A stretch of DNA of 64,000 nucleotides. Source: Streptomyces naganishii JCM 4654 (GTDB lineage Bacteria > Actinomycetota > Actinomycetes > Streptomycetales > Streptomycetaceae). Location: the NCBI RefSeq assembly GCF_014650575.1, contig NZ_BMVF01000021.1:1-64000 (forward strand). Direction: 5' to 3'. Made by a program: the position numbers and the translations under genes. The notes under the pieces were generated by a model, which was not told the DNA's origin, searched no databases, and saw only the letters and a program-made list of their open reading frames with translations. Shown piece by piece: positions 41,546 through 49,176 of this stretch; position 1 is the first letter of the stretch; every line of letters begins with the position of its first letter.

Positions 41546-43579
41546 GTGGGGGAGGGGACGGTGGAGGAGAGGACAGTGGGGGAGCCGGTGACGGGGCGGG
41601 AGGTGCGGACCCTGCCGTACGGATCGTGGCCCTCGCCCGTCGACGCGGCGCTGGCCGCCGCGCACGACGGGAAGCCGGAGTTCGTGGGCTTCGTCGGCGA
41701 CGAGGTGTGGTGGACCGAGCCGCGCCCGGCCGAGGGCGGCCGACGGGCCCTGGTGCGGCGGCGCGCCGACGGCACACAGGAGTCGCCCCTGCCGGCTCCG
41801 TGGAACGCGCGCAGCCGGGTCATCGAGTACGGCGGCCGGCCCTGGGCGGGCGCCGTACTGGACGGCGAACCGTTGCTGGTCTTCGTGAACTTCGCCGACC
41901 AGCGGCTCTACCGGTGGCGGCCCGGAGACGATCCGCTCCCCCTCACACCGGCGTCCGCCGTGGGCGGCGGACTGCGCTGGGCGGACCCCCAGGTGCTGTC
42001 CGGCCGGGGCGGTCCGGCCGGTCCGGGCACGGGCGAGGTCTGGTGCGTACTGGAGGAGTTCACCGGCGAGGGGCCCGGCGACGTGCGGCGCGTCCTGGCC
42101 GCCGTACCCCTGGACGGCTCGGCGGCGGCCGACCGCGGCGCGGTGCGCGAACTCACCGACCACCGGCACCGGTTCGTGACCGGCCCCCGCCTCTCGCCCG
42201 ACGGACGCCGCGCGGTGTGGCTGACCTGGGACCACCCGCGCATGCCCTGGGACGGTACGGAACTGCTGCTGGCCGAGGTGGGCGAGGACGGGGTCCTGTC
42301 GGCGCCCGAGGTCGTGGCGGGCGGACCCGAGGAGTCGATCGCGCAGGCGGAGTGGGCCCCGGACGGCTCGCTGCTGTACGCGAGCGACCGGAGCGGCTGG
42401 TGGAACCTCTACCGGGACGGCGAGCCGCTGTGCCCGCGCGAGGAGGAGTTCGGCGGACCGCTGTGGAAGCTCGGCCAGCGCTGGTTCGCACCGCTGGACG
42501 GCGGGACGGTCGCCGTTGTGCACGGCAGGGGCGCCGCCGCCCTCGGCGTGCTCGACCCCGAGACGGGCGAGGTCGTGGACGCGGCCGGCCCCTGGACGGA
42601 GTTCGACGCCACCCTCGCGGTGCGGGGCGAGCGGGTGGTCGCGGTGGGCGCGGGCCCGTACAGCGCCCACGAGGTGGTCGAGCTGGACACGCGCACCGGC
42701 CGGGCCCGCGTCATCGGCGCCGCCCACGAGGACCCGGTCGACCCCGCCTACTGCCCCGAGCCGCTGATCCGCGCCTTCACCGGACCGGACGGCCGCGAGA
42801 TCCACGCCCACGTCCACCCGCCCCGCAACCCCGGATGCGTGGCACCGCAGGGCGAGCTGCCGCCGTACGTGGTGTGGGCGCACGGCGGGCCCACCAGCAG
42901 GGCCCCGCTCGTGCTGGACCTGGAGATCGCCTACTTCACCTCCCGGGGCATCGGGGTGGCCGAGGTCAACTACGGCGGCTCCACCGGGTACGGCAGGGAG
43001 TACCGCAACCGGCTGCGCGAGCGGTGGGGCGTGGTCGACGTGGAGGACTGCGCGGCCGTCGCCCTCGCCCTGGCCGACGAGGGCACCGCCGACCGTGCCC
43101 GGCTCGCCATCCGGGGCGGCAGCGCGGGCGGCTGGACCACGGCCGCCTCCCTGACCGCCACCGACGTCTACGCCTGCGGCACCATCCTCTACCCGATCCT
43201 CGATCTGACCGGCTGGGGCTCGGGGGAGACCCACGACTTCGAGTCGCGGTATCTGGAGACCCTCGTGGGACCGCTCGCCGAGGTGCCCGAGCGGTACGCC
43301 GAACGCTCGCCCGCCGAGCACGCCGACCGGATCACCGCGCCCTTCCTGCTGCTCCAGGGCCTGGACGACGTGATCTGCCCGCCGGCCCAGTGCGAGCGGT
43401 TCCTCGCCCGGATGACCGGCCGCGGCGTGCCCCACGCGTACATCGCCTTCGAGGGCGAGGGGCACGGCTTCCGGCGGGCGGAGACCATGGTGCGCGCACT
43501 GGAGTCCGAGCTGTCGCTGTACGCTCAGGTGTTCGGCCTGGACGCGGCCGGCATCCCGACCCTGGAGCTAGGCACGTGA
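41546..43579 (+). CDS. S9-family serine peptidase (prolyl oligopeptidase type)
   Basis: A 677-aa peptidase with an N-terminal beta-propeller (about 20-420) and a C-terminal alpha/beta-hydrolase domain (about 425-660). The nucleophile is Ser526 in RGGSAGGW; the Asp is in LQGLDDVICPP and the His is His640 in EGEGHGF. The propeller usually restricts substrates to short peptides. No signal peptide is seen, so it is cytoplasmic. The start is uncertain because several GTGs cluster (41546, 41576, 41588). It lies 3 bp after the M20 gene and overlaps the S66 gene (GTGA). Confidence 0.9.
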   Translation: MGEGTVEERTVGEPVTGREVRTLPYGSWPSPVDAALAAAHDGKPEFVGFVGDEVWWTEPRPAEGGRRALVRRRADGTQESPLPAPWNARSRVIEYGGRPWAGAVLDGEPLLVFVNFADQRLYRWRPGDDPLPLTPASAVGGGLRWADPQVLSGRGGPAGPGTGEVWCVLEEFTGEGPGDVRRVLAAVPLDGSAAADRGAVRELTDHRHRFVTGPRLSPDGRRAVWLTWDHPRMPWDGTELLLAEVGEDGVLSAPEVVAGGPEESIAQAEWAPDGSLLYASDRSGWWNLYRDGEPLCPREEEFGGPLWKLGQRWFAPLDGGTVAVVHGRGAAALGVLDPETGEVVDAAGPWTEFDATLAVRGERVVAVGAGPYSAHEVVELDTRTGRARVIGAAHEDPVDPAYCPEPLIRAFTGPDGREIHAHVHPPRNPGCVAPQGELPPYVVWAHGGPTSRAPLVLDLEIAYFTSRGIGVAEVNYGGSTGYGREYRNRLRERWGVVDVEDCAAVALALADEGTADRARLAIRGGSAGGWTTAASLTATDVYACGTILYPILDLTGWGSGETHDFESRYLETLVGPLAEVPERYAERSPAEHADRITAPFLLLQGLDDVICPPAQCERFLARMTGRGVPHAYIAFEGEGHGFRRAETMVRALESELSLYAQVFGLDAAGIPTLELGT

Positions 43580-44499
43580 AGGAACTCCGGCGCCCCGGCC
43601 GGCTCGCCCCCGGCGCGCGCGTGGCCGTCGTCGCCCCCAGCGGACCGGTGCCCGAGGAGCGGCTCCAGGCCGGTCTCGACGTCCTGCGCGGCTGGGACCT
43701 GGACCCGGTGGTCGCCCCGCACGTGCTCGACCGGCACGGCACGTTCGCCTACCTGGCCGGCACGGACGCCGACCGCGCCGCCGACCTCCAGGGCGCCTGG
43801 TGCGACCCGGAGGTGGACGCGGTGCTGTGCGCCCGGGGCGGGTACGGGGCGCAGCGCATGGCCGACCTGCTCGACTGGGACGCGATGCGGGCGGCGGGAC
43901 CGAAGGTGTTCGTGGGCTTCAGCGACATCACCGCGCTGCACGAGGCGTTCGCCACCCGTCTCGGCCTGGTCACACTGCACGGGCCGATGGCGGCCGGCAT
44001 CGACTTCGTGAAGAACACCCGGGCGCAGGAGCACCTCAGAGCGACCCTGTTCGCGCCCGAGACGGTCCGTACGATCGCCTCCGGCGGCACCGCCCTGGTC
44101 CCCGGCCGGGCCCGGGGGATCACACTCGGCGGCTGCCTGGCGCTGCTCGCCACCGAGCTCGGCACCCCGCATGCCCGGCCCTCCGCCCACGGCGGCCTGC
44201 TCTGCCTGGAGGACGTGGGCGAGGAGACCTACCGGCTCGACCGGTACCTCACCCAACTCCTGCGCGCCGGCTGGCTCGACGGCGTGCGCGGGGTGCTGCT
44301 CGGCTCCTGGGAGGCCTGCGACACTCCGGGCGCGGTGCGCGCGCTGCTCGCCGACCGGCTCGGCGGGCTCGGTGTCCCGGTCGCCGAGGACTTCGGGTTC
44401 GGCCACTGCGAGGGCGCGGTGACGATACCCTTCGGCGTCGCCGCCGAACTGGACGCCGGCGCGGGCACGCTCACCCTTGACGAGCCGGCCCTGGACTGA
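43576..44499 (+). CDS. ldcA: LD-carboxypeptidase (S66 family)
   Basis: A 307-aa cytoplasmic serine peptidase that removes the terminal D-Ala from tetrapeptide muropeptides during wall recycling. The Ser-Glu-His triad can be placed: Ser116 (GFSDIT), Glu212 (LCLEDVGEETYR) and His277 (FGHCEG). The N-terminus VAVVAPSGPVPEE is typical. GTG 43576 overlaps the S9 stop (GTGA). It closes the operon M55-M20-S9-S66 and gives the strongest hint that the operon handles peptidoglycan peptides. Confidence 0.92.
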   Translation: MKELRRPGRLAPGARVAVVAPSGPVPEERLQAGLDVLRGWDLDPVVAPHVLDRHGTFAYLAGTDADRAADLQGAWCDPEVDAVLCARGGYGAQRMADLLDWDAMRAAGPKVFVGFSDITALHEAFATRLGLVTLHGPMAAGIDFVKNTRAQEHLRATLFAPETVRTIASGGTALVPGRARGITLGGCLALLATELGTPHARPSAHGGLLCLEDVGEETYRLDRYLTQLLRAGWLDGVRGVLLGSWEACDTPGAVRALLADRLGGLGVPVAEDFGFGHCEGAVTIPFGVAAELDAGAGTLTLDEPALD

Positions 44500-44536
44500 G
44501 CGGGGCCGCGGGTGACGGCGCACGTGCGGGGGCCGG

Positions 44537-44884
44537 TCAGCGCCGGGACCCGGCCTTGTAGTTGATCTTCATGGTGTCGAGGTCCGTGACGGTCGACTTC
44601 AGGGCGCCGAAGCCGTAGCCGAGGCCGCGCAGCGATGTCTCGGCGCGATCCTCCGCGATCGCCGCCGCCATCTCCTCGCCGTCCTCGGCGTCGCACACCA
44701 CCACGTAGCGCATCGAGAAGTGCTTCAGCGGCGAGGACTCGTAGGTCAGCGTGCCCTCCTCGGTGAACCGCATGCTCGTCAGCCCGTGGCCGTCCGCCTC
44801 GGCGAGCAGCCGGGCCCGCGCCTCCTCGGTCAGTCCGTCCCAGGTTCCCCTGACGATCACCCGGTAGGTGTGCTGCTCGCTCAT
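44537..44884 (-). CDS. Conserved small protein (probably DUF6204)
   Basis: A 115-aa protein that I believe belongs to the DUF6204 group of actinobacteria. It opens HTYRVIVRGTWDGLTEEARARL and has an alternating beta-strand pattern, suggesting a ferredoxin-like or SRPBCC-unrelated small domain. No catalytic motif is visible. ATG 44884 is chosen over an upstream in-frame start because GGGAG lies just before it. It is convergent with ldcA. The function is unknown. Confidence 0.75.
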   Translation of the reverse strand: MSEQHTYRVIVRGTWDGLTEEARARLLAEADGHGLTSMRFTEEGTLTYESSPLKHFSMRYVVVCDAEDGEEMAAAIAEDRAETSLRGLGYGFGALKSTVTDLDTMKINYKAGSRR

Positions 44885-45047
44885 CGGCTCCCGTACTCCT
44901 CGGTACACATCGGTACACGTCACGCGGGGGCCGACTCTACGGCCCCCGGGCCGCACCGCCTACGGAATTTCCGCCCGGTCCCGAAAGCCGCCTTTGCGCA
45001 ATCCTGACCGGTCCCGCCCCTGGCCAGGTCATCCCCGAGCGGGTTCC

Positions 45048-47009
45048 ATGGTCATCGTGACGACGATCCGACGTGAGGTACTGACGCTGCCCGCCGCACA
45101 GTTGGGCTCCGACAACCCCCTGCCCGCCCTGCGCCCGCTCGACGAGATGCACCACATCGAGGACCGTGACAAGGAGGACCTGCCCCGCGACATGGCCCGG
45201 CAGGTCGGCTACGCGCCGCTGCACAGCCTGCTGCCCGTGCGCGTCCGCGACGGCTACGGCAGGGCCCGCGAGCCCCGCCCCGTGGACGCCCTCGTCCTGG
45301 AGAACGACCGGCTGCGCGCCACCGTGCTGCCCGGACTCGGCGGCCGTGTCGCCTCCCTCGTCCACAAGCCCACCGGACGCGAACTCCTCTACCGCAACCC
45401 GGTGCTCCAGCCCGCCAACTTCGCCCTCAACGGCGCCTGGTACTCGGGCGGCATCGAGTGGAACATAGGCGCCACCGGCCACACCACCCTCTCCTGCTCG
45501 CCGCTGCACGCCGCCCGCGTCCCCGCCCCCGACGGCGGGCAGATGCTGCGCCTGTGGGAGTGGGAGCGGCTGCGCGACCTGCCCTTCCAGGTCGACCTGT
45601 GGCTGCCGGAAGGCTCCGAATTCCTCTACGTCGGCGTCCGCGTCCGCAACCCGCACGAGCGGGAGGTGCCCACCTACTGGTGGTCGAACATCGCCGTGCC
45701 CGAGGAGCGCCGGGTACTGGCCCCCGCCGAGGAGGCCTGGCACTTCGGCTACGAGCGCCGGCTGCGCCGGGTGCCGGTCCCCACGTACGACGGCGTCGAC
45801 CGGACGTACCCCCTCAACAGCGTCTATCCCGCCGACTACTTCTACGAGGTGCCCGAGGGGCGGCGCCGCTGGATCGCCGCACTCGACGTGCACGGCCACG
45901 GGCTGGTGCAGACCTCCACCGACGTGCTGCGCGGACGCAAGCTGTTCGTCTGGGGCTCGGGCCCCGGCGGCCGGCGCTGGCAGGAGTGGCTCACCGAGCC
46001 GGGCACCGGCGGCTACTGCGAGATCCAGGCCGGCCTCGCCCGCACCCAGCTCGAACACGTACCGCTCGCGGCGGGCAGCGAGGTGGCCTGGCTGGAGGCG
46101 TACGGCCCCCTGGACGCGCCGGCGCCGGACGGGGAGTGGGACGCCGCCGTCGCCCGGACCGAGGCCCACCTCGACGCCGCCCTGCCCCGCGCCGACGTGG
46201 ACGCCGCCTACGCCGCCTGGAGGCCGCACGCCGACGCCGAACCGGGCGAGATCCTGCACACCGGATCCGGCTGGGGCGCGCTCGAGGTGATGCGCGGCGG
46301 CTGGAAGCTGCCCGGCACGCCCTTCCCCGAGACCACCATCGGCGAGGCGCAGGAGCCCTGGCGGGAGCTGCTGCGCTCCGGTTCGTTCCCGGAGCCGCGC
46401 CGGGTCCGGCCGCCGGGGGAGAGCCTCGTGGCACCGCACTGGCGGGACATGCTGGAGACGGCGCCCGCCACCCCGCTCACCGAGTACCACCTGGGCATCG
46501 CCCAGTGGCAGGCCGGCGACCGCGCGCAGGCCGTGCGCAGTTGGGAGAGGGCGCTCGAACTCGCGCCCTCGCGCTGGCCGTCGCTGCGCTGCCTCGCCGT
46601 GGCCGACCAGGAGGCGGGCCACCACGAGCGGGCCGCCGACCGGTACGCGGAGGCCTTCGACGACCTGTGCCAGGAGCGGCGGGACGGCGAGCCCTGGACG
46701 GCGGCCACGGCCGCGCTCGGCCGCGAGACGATCGAGGCGCTGCTGAAGGTGCGCCGGCCCGAGCAGGCGCGCGCGGTGTGGGAGCGGGTGCACCCACAGA
46801 CCCGGGCGCGCGGGCGGTTCCGGCTGCTGGAGGCCGAGTTGCTGCTCGCCGAGGGGCGGCCCGACCGGGCGCGGGCCGTCTTCGACGAGGGCTTCGAGGT
46901 CGCCGACCTGCGTGAGGGCGACGAACGGATCGGCCAGGTGTGGGAGCGCGCCGAAGGCGGTGAACTGCCCGACCGGTACGAGTTCCGGATGCGCCCGCCC
47001 GCCTCCTGA
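45048..47009 (+). CDS. DUF5107 protein with C-terminal tetratricopeptide-like region
   Basis: A 653-aa protein. Residues about 40-340 match the DUF5107 type, which resembles aldose-1-epimerase/mutarotase beta-sandwich folds: ENDRLRATVLPGLGGRVASL, then NGAWYSGGIEWNIGATGH and CSPLHAARV. Residues about 480-640 form helical repeats of tetratricopeptide type (LGIAQWQAGDRAQAVRSWERALELAP). A carbohydrate-binding or carbohydrate-modifying role is plausible but unproven. ATG 45048 is chosen; GTG 45057 is possible. The upstream 160 bp hold no clear signal. It is convergent with the VOC gene. Confidence 0.82.
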   Translation: MVIVTTIRREVLTLPAAQLGSDNPLPALRPLDEMHHIEDRDKEDLPRDMARQVGYAPLHSLLPVRVRDGYGRAREPRPVDALVLENDRLRATVLPGLGGRVASLVHKPTGRELLYRNPVLQPANFALNGAWYSGGIEWNIGATGHTTLSCSPLHAARVPAPDGGQMLRLWEWERLRDLPFQVDLWLPEGSEFLYVGVRVRNPHEREVPTYWWSNIAVPEERRVLAPAEEAWHFGYERRLRRVPVPTYDGVDRTYPLNSVYPADYFYEVPEGRRRWIAALDVHGHGLVQTSTDVLRGRKLFVWGSGPGGRRWQEWLTEPGTGGYCEIQAGLARTQLEHVPLAAGSEVAWLEAYGPLDAPAPDGEWDAAVARTEAHLDAALPRADVDAAYAAWRPHADAEPGEILHTGSGWGALEVMRGGWKLPGTPFPETTIGEAQEPWRELLRSGSFPEPRRVRPPGESLVAPHWRDMLETAPATPLTEYHLGIAQWQAGDRAQAVRSWERALELAPSRWPSLRCLAVADQEAGHHERAADRYAEAFDDLCQERRDGEPWTAATAALGRETIEALLKVRRPEQARAVWERVHPQTRARGRFRLLEAELLLAEGRPDRARAVFDEGFEVADLREGDERIGQVWERAEGGELPDRYEFRMRPPAS

Positions 47010-47015
47010 GCGGGC
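46997..47015. terminator. Short hairpin at convergent gene ends
   Basis: GCCCGC (46997-47002) pairs with GCGGGC (47010-47015) around a 7-base loop that contains the DUF5107 stop codon. It is a weak bidirectional terminator candidate. Confidence 0.4.
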
Positions 47016-47363
47016 TCAGCCACGGCGGTCCACGTACTCGTAGACCGTCCCGTCCGGATGCATGGCAAGGAGGTTGCGGCCCGCCGGGGTCCGCACCGGG
47101 CCCGCGACGACGCGGGCGCCGAGCTCGCTCAGTACCCGGTGGGCCTCGTCCACGTCCTCCACGGCGATGGTCGCCACCACCTTGCGCAGCACCTCGAGTT
47201 CCGCCTCCGGACCGCTCATCAGCAGGAAGCAGCCGACCGCCGCCACCTGGACACCGCCGCGCTCGAACCGTTGCGCCCGGCCGCCCGCGAGGCGTTCGTA
47301 GAAGGGGACCGCGCTCTCCAGGTCGTCGACGCAGACTCGCAAGGTGGTACCCAGAATCTCCAT
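47016..47363 (-). CDS. VOC-superfamily (glyoxalase-like) protein
   Basis: A 115-aa single-unit vicinal-oxygen-chelate protein. The family opening TTLRVCVDDLESAVPFYERL and the C-terminal AMHPDGTVYEYVDR (metal-ligand Glu region) are clear. Such proteins are dioxygenases, isomerases or antibiotic-binding proteins; a function cannot be assigned. ATG 47363 is used; a GTG two codons upstream (47369) is the alternative. Confidence 0.85.
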   Translation of the reverse strand: MEILGTTLRVCVDDLESAVPFYERLAGGRAQRFERGGVQVAAVGCFLLMSGPEAELEVLRKVVATIAVEDVDEAHRVLSELGARVVAGPVRTPAGRNLLAMHPDGTVYEYVDRRG

Positions 47364-47462
47364 GCGCACGAGCCTAGTTGGGGCGCCGGGCAGGTCGGGG
47401 CGCGTACGCCCCGTTGTGCTCGCGCCTCGTTACGCGCACGCCCGTGCGGGTACCCGCGCCGC

Positions 47463-47933
47463 ATGGAGCGCTTGGATCATCTGGAACACCTGGACAGGCA
47501 ACTGGTCGACGAGCTGGCGCAGGTGGCCCGTGAGACGGTGCGCGACGAGCTGCGTGAGCAGACGCGCAGGCAGCGCCGCACGGCCATGCTGTACGCCGGG
47601 TCCGGCGCCGCCGCGCTGTACGCGGGCGCGGCCGTCGCGCTCGCCGTGGGACTGGCCCTCGCCATCGGGCTGCCCGGCTGGGCCGCCGCGCTGATCACCG
47701 CGGCGATCCTGGGCGCGGTGGCCTACGCGCTGCGGTCCGCGGCCCGGCCCGCGGCGGCATCGGCCGGCCCGGACGCGTCGGCCCGCCCGGCGTCCCGGCC
47801 TTCACCGGAGCACACCGGGGACCCCACGGCCGGTCAGGGGCAGGGTTACGGCCAGTGCCACGGCCGCCGTGACGTGGCGTACCCGCCCGTGCCGCCGGTC
47901 CCGCCCGCCCCGCCCGCCGGCTACAGCGACTGA
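47463..47933 (+). CDS. Small two-helix membrane protein, phage-holin-3_6-like
   Basis: A 156-aa membrane protein. A charged N-terminal amphipathic helix (residues 1-40, Arg/Glu-rich) precedes two hydrophobic segments (about 42-70 and 73-92), then a disordered tail rich in Ala/Pro/Gly ending PPVPPVPPAPPAGYSD. The pattern fits the actinobacterial 'phage holin family' annotation, though no lysis gene is near. No Shine-Dalgarno is obvious, so it may be leaderless. A strong terminator follows. Confidence 0.75.
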   Translation: MERLDHLEHLDRQLVDELAQVARETVRDELREQTRRQRRTAMLYAGSGAAALYAGAAVALAVGLALAIGLPGWAAALITAAILGAVAYALRSAARPAAASAGPDASARPASRPSPEHTGDPTAGQGQGYGQCHGRRDVAYPPVPPVPPAPPAGYSD

Positions 47934-47950
47934 CGACCGATGGACGGGAT

Positions 47951-47981
47951 GGGCCCCGCCTGCGCGAAGCAGGCGGGGCCC
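47951..47981. terminator. Strong bidirectional terminator
   Basis: GGGCCCCGCCTGC (47951-47963) and GCAGGCGGGGCCC (47969-47981) form a perfect 13-bp stem with the loop GCGAA. It lies between convergent genes. Confidence 0.9.
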
Positions 47982-48015
47982 GTCCCATTCGCTCACGATC
48001 CGCTCACGACCGCGT

Positions 48016-48966
48016 TCACAGCTGCGGCAGCACCTTCGTGCGGTAGAAGTCGAAGAAGCCGCGGTGGTCCGGGCCGATCTGGTTGACGTAGATCCGGTCG
48101 AAGCCCGCGTCCGCGAACTGCTTGAGTTCCGCGACGTGTTCGTCGGCGTCGTCCCCGCACACCCGGTTCTCGCGCACCATGTCCTCGGTGACCAGTTGCT
48201 GCGCCTGCTCGAAGTGCCGCGGCGAGGGCAGCACTTGGCCCAGCTCGCCCGGCAGCAGCTCGTTGGGCCACAGCCGGTGGACGGTGCGCACGCACTCTTC
48301 CTTGTCGGTCCCGTAGCAGACCTTCGTGCCGCCGCTGACGAGCTTGCCGCCGCCCCCGCCCTTGCGGTACTGCTCCACCATCGCCGCGTCCGGCATCATC
48401 GTGATGTAGCCGTCGCCGACCCGCGAGGCCAGCTGGGTCGCCGCCGGACCGAAGCCGGAGACGTCGATACGCACCGGCTCGTCCGGCACCGTGTAGAGGC
48501 GCGCGTTCTCCACCGTGTAGTGGGTGCCGTGGTGGCTGACCTCCTCGCCGGTGAACAGCCGCCGCATCACCTGGATCGCCTCCTCCAGCATCTCCAGGCG
48601 GACGTGCGCGGGCGGCCAGTGATCGCCCAGGATGTGCTCGTTGAGCGCCTCCCCGCTGCCGACGCCGAGCCGGAAGCGGCCGCCGGTCATCACCGCGCTG
48701 GTGGCCGCGGCCTGCGCCACGACGGCCGGGTGCATACGCACGGTCGGGCAGGTCACGGCGGTCTCGACGGGCAGGGACACGGCCTCGGACAGCGCGCCGA
48801 TCACGGACCACACGAACGGGCTCTGCCCCTGCGCGTCGTTCCAGGGGTGGTAGTGGTCGGAGATCCACAGCGCCTGGAAACCGGCCTGCTCGGCCATCCG
48901 TGCCTGCTCGATCAGCTCGGCGGGCCCGTACTGCTCGCACGAGAGGAAATAGCCGTATTCGGGCAT
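48016..48966 (-). CDS. F420-dependent LLM-class oxidoreductase (G6PDH-related family)
   Basis: A 316-aa TIM-barrel flavin/F420-dependent oxidoreductase of the luciferase-like group. It opens MPEYGYFLSCEQYGPAELIEQA and has LWISDHYHPW (a conserved His-containing active-site stretch) and GGRFRLGVGSGEALNEHI (phosphate-binding loop), matching the subgroup related to F420-dependent glucose-6-phosphate dehydrogenase. Whether glucose-6-phosphate is the substrate is unknown. ATG 48966 has GGAGG upstream. It is divergent from the NADH dehydrogenase. Confidence 0.9.
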   Translation of the reverse strand: MPEYGYFLSCEQYGPAELIEQARMAEQAGFQALWISDHYHPWNDAQGQSPFVWSVIGALSEAVSLPVETAVTCPTVRMHPAVVAQAAATSAVMTGGRFRLGVGSGEALNEHILGDHWPPAHVRLEMLEEAIQVMRRLFTGEEVSHHGTHYTVENARLYTVPDEPVRIDVSGFGPAATQLASRVGDGYITMMPDAAMVEQYRKGGGGGKLVSGGTKVCYGTDKEECVRTVHRLWPNELLPGELGQVLPSPRHFEQAQQLVTEDMVRENRVCGDDADEHVAELKQFADAGFDRIYVNQIGPDHRGFFDFYRTKVLPQL

Positions 48967-49026
48967 GGGGGTGTGCCTCCGTGACGTGGTCGGGGTGGAA
49001 CGCCCCACCGGGTTTCCCTCCCGCAA

Positions 49027-49066
49027 CGCCGGAAACCGCGCCCGCCCCGCCGGAAACCGCGCCCGC
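49027..49066. repeat. Exact 19-bp direct repeat in a divergent intergenic region
   Basis: CGCCGGAAACCGCGCCCGC occurs at 49027-49045 and 49048-49066, a 21-bp period equal to two helical turns. It lies between the F420 oxidoreductase and NADH dehydrogenase genes and could be a paired binding site. Confidence 0.65.
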
Positions 49067-49176
49067 AGCCCCGGCGCACGTTTGGACGCCCGGGCCAGGG
49101 GGACGCGGGAGGTTCCGCACGAGCTGTAAATGCTGTGGCAACCGCACGAGCCACGCGACCGCGCCGGAGGCGAACC

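Noticed and set aside
40360..44499. A 1379-codon plus-strand frame spanning the peptidase operon
   Set aside because: Only its last part (from 43576) is real LD-carboxypeptidase; the rest is an out-of-frame reading of the M20 and S9 genes with Arg/Gly/Pro-rich noise.
47463..47933. Prophage remnant suggested by the holin-like protein
   Set aside because: No endolysin, integrase, structural or att-like sequence is nearby; such small proteins are common in actinobacterial chromosomes outside prophages.
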